Source of the DNA: Posidonia oceanica
Taxonomy: Eukaryota > Streptophyta > Magnoliopsida > Alismatales > Posidoniaceae
Length of the DNA stretch: 64,000 bases
Assembly (NCBI GenBank): GCA_037176725.1
Contig: JAZBRS010000011.1
Span: 1,240,001-1,304,000 of the forward strand
Direction of reading: 5' to 3'
Part shown: positions 42,937 to 53,109 of the stretch, one piece after another
How the letters are laid out: every line of letters starts with the position of its first letter
Position numbering within the stretch: the stretch's first letter is position 1
Notes under the pieces: generated by a model
Told to the model about the DNA's origin: nothing
Database searches by the model: none
The model's input: the letters and a program-made list of their open reading frames with translations, nothing else
Program-made: the position numbers and the translations under genes

Positions 42937-45900
42937 ATGGAACGGCGCATTTCATATTTCTACACGCGAACAGGGAAGCGAGCCCACACCAGACCCGGGC
43001 CGTCGTCCCATGGTGAGCTCGGGGAGGCGGCGTCGGCGGCTCCAACGGACACTCTTGCGGCGGGGGAGGCGACGGCAACACTGGTGGAGGCGGCGGGCGC
43101 AAGGACTGTGGAGGCTGGCTTGGGTTCTACGGAGGCCGGACTAGTGGGTGGCAGGCTTGCTGCAGTTACCAAGGGGGTTAGGGACGCTGACGACGAGTAT
43201 GGTGGTCCGACCAAGGTGGTGGCCACTGAGACAGGGGCTGGAGACACCGGTGGCGAGGCCGCAAAGGCTGGGATAGTTGGTGACACCGGTGGCAAGGCTG
43301 GGGAGGCAGGGGCGGACCCTGATATGAGTTCCGCTGATTCTGACAACTGTGGGGAGGAGGACTCAGAGGAGATGGCCTCGGAAGAGGCAGTTTCGGAGGA
43401 GGAGTCCAAGGAGACGGGCTTAGAGGCGGGGTTGCCCGAGGTGGGACCCGAGGAGGAGCCTGAGGCGAGACTAGTCGACCCCCTCATCACGTAGTTCGAT
43501 GAGGACGATGGGTGGTACCGAAACATGGAGGACTTCGTCCGGCGGGAGGCGAAGGGTAGTGCTAGGGATCCCCCTGACTTCTAGTGGGCCTAGATCCCTC
43601 AAGATGAGGTCTAGGCGTTGGGACCGCGTAGGGACGCATCCCGGATGGAGTACGCCACTACTACCTTGGCTTCGAGGGTGCAGGTAATTCTTTTATTATT
43701 ATTTTATTTTATTTAGCTTGATTATTCCACCTGCCTAACAATTTTCTTTTCCTTTTGCAGAGTCGGGCTCCTGCGGTGACCCGTTGCGACTGGGGATAGG
43801 TCCGCTGGTCCTACGCTCTGTTGGCTCCCTTCCTATAGGAGCGTCTAGACCGGATGGGATTCGGGCACTTTCTGTCCATCCTCGACTTTCCCCTCCGTCC
43901 CATGTTCCAGGAGGCCGTCGCGGAGCAGTGGAACTTCCGTACCATCTCGATCGTCACGAGGGCAGGCGAGTTTGTACTCTCGTTGGAGGACATGGTCCGA
44001 CTGATGGGTCTGTAGGTGACAGGTCGCCCGGTGACTGGACGGGTCCGCTCTTACTACCCTGTCTTGCTGCGGGAGCTGGTTGGGAGGCAGTTGGCCATGA
44101 GCGGGCACCAGCTCGTGGTCATCACTTCTGCGGTTCGCCCGGTCAGCGACTTGGCGGTGGCGGTGACTGAGCCGGGCAGGGAGGCTAACCAGCAGCTCTA
44201 GGCCTTCTTACTGGTGCTATTCGGGGAGGTTCTTTTCTCTCACGCGTCCTCGAAGTTGTCTGCCGTGTTCCTGCCCCTTCTAGCTGACCTAGAGCGAGTA
44301 GGGGAGTACGCTTGGGGAGCGGCTAGCCTGGCGCACCTGTATTCTACACTCTTCCACTTCACGGATGGCAATTCTCATCAGCTAGGCGGGAATCTGCCTT
44401 TTCTTCAAGTAAAATAGTATGTTTAATTGTGATTTTTCAGAAGTATTGCAAAATATGATATGCCACTAAACGTTCTTGTTTTTCGTGCAGATGTGGGCGT
44501 GGGATCACTTCGCCTTCCTACGACCTGCTCCTCCTCCAGTTCCTCTAATAGGCATTCCCTTTCCTCGGGGATTGTTTTGGGCCGACGCTGAGCAGGCCCT
44601 CGAGCCAGCAGATGACAACTGCTATGTCGATCGTCTGTTATTTGAGATGCTAGTCCCAGCACAGCTAATTTGCTTTCCTTTGACTTTTCTGCTTCTGTTC
44701 ATTTATTTATTTTGCTTTCTGACATGTATTGCTCCTTGCAGGTAGTCTGGCGTCTGTATGCTGAGGGAGAGCATGCAAATGTCCCCGAGATTGCCCGTGA
44801 CTAGGCCACTTTTGATCGCGATGTCTGGATCCACTGCTGGAACCATTGCCATTTCCAGCAGATCAGTAAGGCGTTGCGACAGTTGGGGCGCCGATAGATT
44901 CAGCCTCGACCACCTCCTCACAAGGTTTGGCGGGAGACTCGCAATGATGGCAACCGTGCTCGTCACTGGGTGGACGTCTACGCTCCTCAGCTTCTGGACT
45001 GGGCTCGTCGTGGTTCTCCTTCCCCGACAGACGTGACAAAGGAGGACGAGGTGGCTTGGGCTGGGTGGATGGATACTGAGTTCTCTTCCCTGATGATTTT
45101 CCACCGGACCCACTTCCTCGAGCGCTTGAACCTTCCTATGGGGGACACAGATCCCGAGGAGGCCGTGATGTCCCGAGCGGCACTGCTAGGGAGGCTCAGT
45201 CTTACCGAGCCCAGCTGGAGATAGCAGTGAGTTTTTGAATTTCATTTTGTAAACTGTCAATTTAAATTTGCTAACTTGCTTTCTTTCTTTTTGTAGCTCA
45301 AGGCTGCAGACGAGCAGGCTCAGTGGGAGCGTGTCTTGACTCAACAGCTCTCTGCTCTGACTGGAGAGATTGAGCGCCTTCGTGCTTCTGCCTCTCGAGT
45401 ATATTTACATTTCTTGTAGCTTTTGTAGCCTGATTATGAACTGTAGCTGATTGTACTTTCCTTCTTTGCGGCCCTCAACTAGCACCGCTCCTCCTCCGGA
45501 TCATTCAGAGGTATTTCCCGTCTCCAGAATAAGGTATAAATGTCTTTATTATTTTTCCTTTCTGCTTTTAATTAAGTCCCTCTTGATTCTAACATTACTG
45601 CTTGTAGGTTGCTTATCTGGAGAATGAGCTGAAGGAGCAGGCTGGTGACTTCATTGCTGATAGCTCTGTCGGGAGATTGGAGCAGCTAGAGGGGACCATT
45701 TCTTCTCAGGCTGCTCAGATCCAGGAGTTGGAGCAGCGGGTTGCTGACAGGGACGCTGAGATTGCCCGGACTCAGGCGGTATAATTTTCTTTGCTTCAGT
45801 GTTCTTTTATTTCTTTGTCCTTGCTTGTGTCTGATATCTTGATTGCTTCTTTCTTCAGAGTATGCAAGGCACGGAGGTGTTCGCCTCTCAGCTTGAGCTT

Positions 45901-46122
45901 GAGCTTGAGCTAGGGCACTACCGGAGGTATGCCTACGTGACTAGTGCTAGGTTAGGGGAGCCAATTCCTCCTGCACCGAGCCACCATTCTGGTAGTCACC
46001 ACTCCCGATTTGTCTCCATGGCTCCGTCGGGTGTTTCAATACGCCCACCTGCTCAGCCTCCTATAGCTCCTTCTCCAGCTCCTCCTTCAGCTCCCGAGGG
46101 TGAGGGAGAGAGTGCTTCTTAG
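42937..46122 (+). pseudogene. PMD gene 2: acidic N-terminus, plant mobile domain and coiled coil, about eight exons
   Basis: Proposed exons: 42937-43683, 43761-44408, 44491-44664, 44742-45226, 45297-45398, 45483-45533, 45608-45778, 45859-46122. All introns have AG acceptors and GT donors, except that intron 3 starts CT after CAG. Exon 1 codes a Gly/Ala/Glu-rich, likely disordered region. Exons 2-4 hold the PMD: LDRMGFGHFLSILDFPL, FVLSLEDMVRLMGL, VGEYAWGAASLAHLY, MWAWDHFAFLRP. Exons 5-7 hold a coiled coil (LTGEIERLRAS; VAYLENELKEQ; IQELEQRV). Exon 8 is Pro/Ser-rich. In-frame TAGs near 43492, 44011 and 44799 and others show decay. Antisense to element B. Confidence 0.65.
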
Positions 46123-46560
46123 CATTTGTACCTCAAGGGTCCCTGGTGATCGTGTAATCACAAACTTATTTTTGAATGATATAGATTTCTGTGCACTCAG
46201 CAAAGCTCGTCAAACATCTCTTTTGAATTACCGTTCTCAGAGTTAAAATGAACTTAAGCAACCAATGTGGTAAAATAATGGCATTTAATTCAAATTAACT
46301 TGAAACCATCATATTCATGTGAAATAATATGTAAATGACATAGTTATGAAGAAAGATTTCACCTGCGAGCTTTAAAAACAAGTTTTGAGGTTGTTGGCAC
46401 CTTAGCGAGCCATTAACTTGATGAGATGAATAACTGGTGATTCTGAATGGCCCGGATGTCCAAAAAATACGAAACCAGTGCTCACACGTGTATTTCAACT
46501 TAATTAAACCTCTAGAACTTATAAAAATAATTTATGCAATTTAATCACGGATTTAGGGGA
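46123..46560. other. Spacer between PMD genes 2 and 3
   Basis: AT-rich, no gene. Probably the 3' flank of PMD2. Confidence 0.45.
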
Positions 46561-46569
46561 GCTTCAGCC

Positions 46570-46720
46570 AAGTTCAGTGACTTAAGTCACTGATAAAACG
46601 TTATACGCTTCATCTGGTGTGGATAACGTTATCCACTAGATTCTCTATGTCCAACGTTGGAAAACTGGTTTGAACGTAAGACGCTAGATATGGCACGGAT
46701 AACGTAGGACGTGCCATCCC
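46570..46720 (+). promoter_or_regulatory. Perfect 20-base palindrome plus ACGT/ACGC motif array upstream of PMD gene 3
   Basis: TCAGTGACTTAAGTCACTGA (46574-46593) is followed by AACGTTATACGCTT (46597), GGATAACGTTATCC (46621), CCAACGTTGG (46651), GAACGTAAGACGCTAG (46672) and GGATAACGTAGGACGTGCC (46698), at steps of about 20-30 bases. Lies 240-390 bases upstream of the PMD3 ATG. A TATA-like 'cttataaaag' is at about 46843. Confidence 0.5.
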
Positions 46721-46956
46721 CTGCGTACAACAAAGCGAACCCAGAATCTTTTCCTTCCTTTCTTGCTCTTGGCTAATTTTCTCGAATGCTGTGGAATTTT
46801 CTTAATGCCTGCGTGGGGAGACCTCCAACGGTTTTTCCTGTGCTTATAAAAGCCTGACCACCCCTTTGAACTCATGCACACTCGCTTCTTGCATCCTTAC
46901 TTGTTGGTGCGCTTTTCTCTTGGCTTGTGCTTGTCCATCTCTTCTTCTTTGTTCTC

Positions 46957-48303
46957 ATGGCCTCTGCTTCAGTTCCCAACATCTCCATGCACAACAAAAG
47001 AGGAATTGCAAAGCCTTTGGAGGAAATTGAAGGGCATATGATGTCCCACATCAAAGCCGAGAGGGTATGATTTTCTTCACCGGTCCTCTTATTCTCTCTC
47101 GTTCCTCATATTTTTCTCTTGTTTGCAGGAGATCCTCAATTTTACAAAGACACCCTGTTTTGACAATGACTTCCCTTATTATTCTCCCTAGGTGAAGGAC
47201 TTTGTGCCTTGGGCTCTGGCAAGGAAATCCGTTTTAGCACGCACAAGCTTTGGTGGGCTCCTGGACTTACTGGGAACTACCTTGGACTGGCCTCTGCTCC
47301 ATGCCTCATGCGCTTTCTAGAGTCCTGAGACTCATACTTTCTTTCTCGGGAGCTGTGAGATGACAATCCTAGTGGAGGATGTTCATGGCCTTCTCGGTGT
47401 TACTCAGATTGGAGCCTCTCGGCTAGATACTGATTTCCCATTGCCGTATGGAACAGCAGATATGCAAATGTTCATGGATCGTATCTTTACTGCTCTACCC
47501 ACTTTCCCAGTGATCAAAGGTCACCAGCTCAACTTAGCGCATTTGTATTACAGCTTCCGCCGAATCGAGGATTCCACCTCCAAGGATCAATTGTGGATAT
47601 GTTTGCATTTATTGATTGGAGGCCTCACTGTAGTTGTCTCCAAAGACTTCTCCTTGGATGTCTATCATACTGAGTTCTTAGTAGGACTCACCGAGCACTT
47701 TTGGCGCTCTCCTTTAGTCGCCATCCTTGCAGTACATACCTTGGTCAGACCAGTGTCTCAACCAGAGGGGATTTTGTAGGCTCTCTTTTTCTTCTTTTCC
47801 GGTGGTTGCATGTCCACTTCCCGAGACTCGAGCCTGCGAGGACTGATCTTATCGAGGAAAGGGTTTGCTTCCTGTCCTCCTTTGCTTCTATCAATGTCTT
47901 CACACCTTCCACACCATATTGTCGTAAGCACCAAGCGCGAGGGTCTTCAGTTGAATTGGAGTTGATTAGGCCCACTCACTTTTGTGGTGTACAACTCTCA
48001 TCGCTGCTTCGAGATGGTGGGGCAAAAGAAAGGGGTGCCGTCTCGGCTAAGCTCTATTCCTCGTATCCAAACTCGGGAACGCGGTCTCCCAACTGATGCA
48101 GTGATGGCGTATTACATTCGAGCTCTTTGGTCCTCTTTGGACCGCCATGATGACTCAGATGGGACCCACTCTGCTCCTTTGACTTGCAGTCTACTCAAGG
48201 GGATGAGCACTGGAACTGGTACTCCAAGTTGCTGCCCAAGCCCAAGGAGTGGATTGAGGAGACCGGCGTGCTGCGCAAAAAGAGGAAGAGGCCAATTAGA
48301 TAG
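46957..48303 (+). pseudogene. PMD gene 3: plant mobile domain protein, at least two exons
   Basis: Exon 1 (46957-47064) codes MASASVPNISMHNKRGIAKP… and ends at GT; intron to 47128 ends TTTGCAG. The rest codes a PMD homologous to gene 1: VKDFVPWALARKSVL, LDWPLLHASCAFWSP (Trp codon now TAG), ETHTFFLGSCEMTILVEDVHGLLG, LNLAHLYYSF. A stop after YYSP (47189) may instead be a second splice acceptor. A frameshift near 47700-47770 leads to FPRLEPARTDLIEERVCFL. The C-terminus EWIEETGVLRKKRKRPIR ends at 48303 and is strongly basic. AATAAA at about 48356. Homology to gene 1 suggests tandem duplication. Confidence 0.65.
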
Positions 48304-48464
48304 GCAATCCTTGTAGTTCCTTTCATTTTTGGACCATGTATTTTTTTATTTTCAAGGAAATAAATATCTCTTTCTTATTTCATCTTTATTCATATGCTTT
48401 GGACTGTGCTGAGTCTAGAAATACTCCCTGTTGGTTTTGGCATTGGCTTGAGGGCCCTTTATCG

Positions 48465-48625
48465 GAATTCAGCAACTTAAGTCACTGTTAAAATGTAAGA
48501 CGCTCAAATTGGCCCTTCCAACGTAAGACGCCTGATGTCCCACGGCTAACGTTCCTCTGTTAGTCGTTATGCGCTGGAGATGGGACGTCCAACGTTGGAC
48601 GCTGAGATTGGCTCGTTTAACGCCT
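48465..48625 (+). promoter_or_regulatory. Near-palindrome plus ACGT/ACGC motif array downstream of PMD gene 3
   Basis: TTCAGCAACTTAAGTCACTG (diverged copy of the 46574 palindrome) precedes AATGTAAGACGCT (48492), CCAACGTAAGACGCC (48518), GGCTAACGTT (48544), CGTTATGCGCTGG (48565), GTCCAACGTTGGACGCTGAG (48587) and CGTTTAACGCC (48614). Steps are about 20-27 bases. Confidence 0.5.
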
Positions 48626-50128
48626 CTAAATGATTTTCTGCACAATCTTGGCAAACTTGTTATTCCATCTAGGGTTATCATTGCCCCTAGTCCAAAGTGA
48701 TCTTTGAAAACTTAGGAACGACCTTAACATAATGAAACCAAAATGGCCTTTGGAAACCTTGAAACAACCTTAATGTAATGAAACCAAAATGGCCTTTTGA
48801 AAACCTTGATACAATGCAAACCTTGAACAATTTTAAATCAATGGCCTTTGAAAACCTTAATACAATTAAATCAAAATGACTTTATGAAATTAAAGAAAAA
48901 TTTAGGTTTTGGATAACAAGCATTGGCCTCAACTTTGTTGTCTAAAGATGATATGTCTGACGACGGACTGTCTCCTCTTGAGATTCCAGTCTTGGCTCGT
49001 AGGTGAATACCAAGTGATTGTCCTGAATAGGAGGGGTCAAGTACGACGCGGAGTCGTAAAATTTCCTAGATTCTTGCATCATTGGCCTCACTTGTTATCA
49101 GTTTCATGAGGTGATGTTGGTTGGGTAGATTTTACTTTACTTTCTATTTTTTAGATTTTTTGATCTTTTGCTGCTTTTTGGATTTTTGATTTTCTCTTTT
49201 TTTTTTGGATTTTTGGTTTTCTCATTTTTTTTTGGATTTTTGGTTTTATCATTTTTTTTGGATTTTTGGTTTTATCATTGTTTGGATTTTTGGTTTTATC
49301 ATTTTTTTGGATTTTTTTATTTTATCATTTTTTTTGGATTTTGGTTTTATCATTTTTTTGGATTTTGTGGGAGAAGAAGAATCTTCCAAGGAGTTGGGAA
49401 ATAGGAGACCTTTTGGTTGAGAAAACCTTGATAGTTTGGTCCCTTGTGCATCTCGGAGCCAAAAGATACTATGGGCTTGCTTTGGCACCTAACTGCCCTT
49501 AGACCTAAGTTTCTGTCCCTTGCCTCTAAGTGTACAGTACAGGGTGTGGGTGGAAGGAAGGTCAATGTCCTATCCTAAGATTTCAGCTAAAGACTTGAAG
49601 CCTATACCCCTCCCAGTTCAAGGTTGATTCCTACTGCACTTAGTATTTCCCCAGCTTTTTAGTTTTAACTCTTGGACAGCTTCTTTGCTACCTTCTTTTC
49701 CACTCTCTTTCTTTTCTTATACATGGACAGCTTCTTTGCTGTCTTCTTTTCCCCTCTTCTTTTCCTCTGGGTATTTTGGCAAGTAGTCTCACCCCCGTTT
49801 GAGCACTCAGCCAATGGATACTTGTTCCTTGACGGACCGAAACACTACTCTATTTGGTGCACTCCTCTCTTTTCTGCGCTTCTAAGTTTGGCCTTAGACA
49901 CCTGCCCGATTTGTACTAGGGTAACGTGTCTGACTCAAGGGATGTATGTGGACTTGTTGTTCATGAACTGGGAGGGAGCTCCTTATGGTTTTGCCTCTAT
50001 CTCAGTGTTGGATCATTTCCCCTCCTTCTCCCACAAGGTGTTTGTGAGGTGAGGCTAAGGCATGACTCCTAGGCTTCAGAAAGCAGTAGGTCCTCAAGCA
50101 CGGGTAATCTAATGGCTCAGTGTGCATG
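48626..50128. other. Element B, non-coding stretch between PMD gene 3 and integrase
   Basis: 48700-48890 repeats 'aatggccttt(t)gaaaaccttg' words (period about 50). 49140-49370 is a T-rich tandem repeat of GGATTTTTGGTTTTATCATT type, about ten units of 20-25 bases; its Phe-rich open frames are artefacts. 49380-50128 is unique with two CTTCTTTGCTacCTTCTTTTCC-like copies near 49680-49760. No gene. Confidence 0.55.
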
Positions 50129-51228
50129 TCAAGGGTAGTGCCTCTTGAGGTGTAGTGCATTCCAAGGGTATTCAAGCCTAGTGCCATCCTCTCTGGCCAT
50201 ACAATAGGCATTTCCGGGATATGCTTCAACCACCAAGTATGGTCCTTCCCAATTCAATCTCAGTTTCCCATGCTTACGAGGAAGGATTTCTTTAAACACC
50301 CATTCACCAACATTGAATTTACGTTCAATTACCTTCTTTTTATAAGCTCTTGCAAGTCGTTCTTGGTAGAGGCGTGCATGCTCAACTGCTTGCAACCACT
50401 TCTCATCTAGCAAATCTAACTGTAGACTTAATAATTGCCTCCTATCCTCAGCATGTATTTCATTATCGAGTTGTATTCTAGATGAGGGGACCATGATCTC
50501 AAATGGGACTACTGTCTCCATACCATAAGTAAGCGTAAACGGGGTTTGACCCGTAGGCATTCTTATGGAGGTTCGATAGGCCTATAAGGTATCAATTAGT
50601 TTATCTGTCTAATCAGGTCCCTTAGCTCCTCCTACCGTTTTCTTAAGGATTTGGATTAAGGTTTTATTAGTAGCTTCAGCTTGCCCATTACCTTGGGGGT
50701 AATATGGCGATGAATGATGCAGTTCGATCTTAAACTTCTTACAGAGCTTTTTGAAGTCTTGGAATACGAAGATTACGCCATTGTCTGCTACTAGTCTCTT
50801 TGGAACCCTGAATCTTGAGAGGATATTCTTCTGCACAAATTTGCAAAGATTTGAAGCTTTGATTTCTGTGAACGCTTCTACTTCGGCCCATTTGGTGAAG
50901 TACTCAATGGCTGTGAGTATGAACCTATTCTGCTTTTCGACGTCGAAGGGTCCTACGACATCAATTGCCCACATGGAGAAAGGCCATACTGCTTGAGTTG
51001 GGTTTAACTCTAATGCTGGTGCATGTATTCTATCTGCATGAATCTGGCACTGCTTGCATCTTCTCACCTTGTCCGCACAATCTGCCTCCATTGTGGGCCA
51101 ATAGTAGCTCCTACGCAGTATCATTTTTGCCTTGAACTGCGAACTGATATGTCCTCCACATATACCTTTGTGCATTTCTCCAAGGAAGACTTCGACCTCC
51201 TCGTAACCTTCGGCTGAACAGGGATCAC
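50129..51228 (-). pseudogene. Element B integrase
   Basis: One frame on the minus strand from about 51225 to 50129. It has an HHCC-type region (HKGICGGHISS…CKQCQIHADRIH) and a catalytic core with all three acidic residues: AIDVVGPF, LVADNGVIF and GQAEATNKTL. A C-terminal region with LNWEGPYLVVEAYPGNAY and a final YP*. Two TAG stops lie in 50560-50600 (after AKGPD and DTL), where relatives have Trp. The N-terminal edge is the fusion with chromovirus C. The catalytic triad is intact, unlike element A. Confidence 0.85.
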
Positions 51229-53109
51229 CTATGAAACATCAGCCAGACACTTCCTCAGCATGGAGACATGGAATACGCTGTGCACTGCCGACAGCTCTGG
51301 TGATAGGGCCAACCTATAGGCAACTTCACCAACCCTCTATGTGATCTGGTACGGGCCAATATAGCGGAGACTCAGCTTCCCACGCTTGCCAAACCTCTTC
51401 ACGCCCTAGATCGGTGAAACCTTCAAGAATACAAAGTCTCCCACCAGAAACTCCAACGGTCTCTGCCACTGGTCAGCATAACTCTTCTGCCGACTCTATG
51501 TAGTCAGAAGCCTTCTACGGATCAAGTCCACCTTATCTGCATACTGCTGCACAAACTCCAAACCAAGAAGCTGCCGCTCACCTACCTCGCTCCAACAAAC
51601 CGGGGATCTGCAGGGCCTACCAAACAGAGCCTCGTATGGTGCCATCCCGATGCTAGAGTGGTAGTTATTGTTGTAAGCAAACTCAACCAACGGCAGGTGG
51701 TCCTCCCAACTTCCTTGCAAATCTAGGGCACAAGTTCTCAACATATCTTCCAGAGTCTGGATAGTCCTCTCTGTCTAACCATCCGACTGAGGGTGGAAAG
51801 CTGTACTGAAATTGAGTACCGTGCCAAAAGCCTCCTGCAGAGTCCTCCAGAACCTCGAGGTAAACCGCGTGTCTCTATCAGACACATTGGATACAGGAAC
51901 ACCATGCAACCGAACAATCTCCGATACGTACAGTTCTGCCAACCGCCGTAAAGGAAAATTCACTCGGATAACAAGAAAATGAGCTGACTTGGTTAGCCGA
52001 TCAACGATCACCCACACGGTGTCGTTCTTCCTCAGAGAACGCGGCAACCTCGTCACAAAATCCATAGAGATGTGCTCCCATTTCCATTCCGATATACTCA
52101 ACGGCTGAAGAGTTCCTCCAGGTCTCTGGTGCTCTGCCTTGACTAGCTGGCAGGTCACACACCTTGCCACATAGTCAGCAACTTCTCTCTTCATGCCAGG
52201 CCACCAAAAATTCTGCTTCAGATCCCGATACATCTTCGTGGATCCTAGGTGGACGGTATACTTGGATCTATGAGCTTCATCTAGTAACCTCCGCCTGGCC
52301 TCCTCGTACTGGGCACAAACAAGAGCTGATCAAACCTCAGCTCCCCATGTAAGCTAAGAGAAAAGTCTGGCGCTTCCCTAACGTGCAACTTCTCAAAAGT
52401 CGCCTGAAAGAAGGAATCTGTGTGCTGACAAGCAACAATGAACTCCACTAGCTTGGGACGAACAGACAAGCTCGCCATATAGGCACCGCCTGCTCCCCGA
52501 TGTAGTCTCTTGAGTCCATAGTCAGCCAAATCCTCCAACATGGTCCACTCCTTGACTATCAGGCTAGCCATAACGTGCGTACGCCGACTCAGAGCATCGG
52601 CGACCACGTTGGCCTTCCCAGGGTGGTAGGACAAACTGAAATCATAGTCCTTGAGGTACTCCACCCACCTCCGCTGCCGCATGTTGAGGTCCTTCTAAGT
52701 AAATATATACTTCAGACTCTTGTGATCCATGTAGACCTCAAACTGCTCCCCATACAGGTAGTGTCGCCAAAGCTTCAGCGCGAACACCACGGCAGCCATC
52801 TCAAGATCATGGGTAGGATAGTTCTTCTTGTGGTCTTTCAACTAACAGGAGGCCTAAGCCACAACATTGCCACGCTGCATCGGAACACTACCCAACCCAA
52901 CACCACTAGCATCACTATACACAGTGAAGCCACCACTACCCGAAAGCAAGGTCAGAACAGGAGCAAAAGTCAGACGAGCCTTCAACTCATTGAAACTCGC
53001 TTCACAACCTTGGTCCCAAATGAACGGAACCCCTTGCTTGGTGAGAGCTGTGTCAGGGATGAAGCAATGGAAGAGAAATCTCTGATAAACCTCCTGTAGT
53101 AACCTGCCA
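51229..53109 (-). pseudogene. Element C RNase H and integrase
   Basis: RNase H end: [31 protein letters not shown] is at 52682-52590. Integrase: zinc region YRDLKQNFWWPGMKREV…CVTCQLVKAEHQ, core with ISMDFVTRLP, VSDRDTRFTSRFW and SDG*TERTIQ. So D, D and E are kept, with a TAG where relatives have Gln before TERT. The C-terminal GPY/F box (RYIGPYQIT) and VFHVSMLRK follow, ending at 51229. Two frame changes (near 52280 and before 52680) and further TAGs near 51495 and 51407. The N-terminal half of RNase H is badly decayed. Confidence 0.83.

Larger units (their letters stand above)
37400..51228 (-). mobile_element. Element B: minus-strand Tat-like retroelement with antisense PMD genes
   Basis: On the minus strand the order is integrase (51228-50129), a non-coding stretch, a block of three PMD genes on the opposite strand, several GGGTTGCCC-type tandem repeats, polypurine tract (38796-38783) and LTR (38781 to about 37400). 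The integrase type, the long repeat-rich 3' region and the TGTAGA LTR start fit the Tat lineage. Extra ORFs, some antisense and of PMD type, are known from Tat elements. That all parts are one element is inferred from order, orientation and a shared motif family. gag, protease and RT are absent: chromovirus C joins at 51228. Confidence 0.65.

Noticed and set aside
42960..43526. Minus-strand Ser/Ala/Pro-rich frame opposite PMD gene 2 exon 1
   Set aside because: It is the antisense of the Gly/Ala/Glu-rich exon, with no independent support.
49168..49502. Phe-rich, membrane-like frames
   Set aside because: Translation of a T-rich tandem repeat with a 20-25-base unit.
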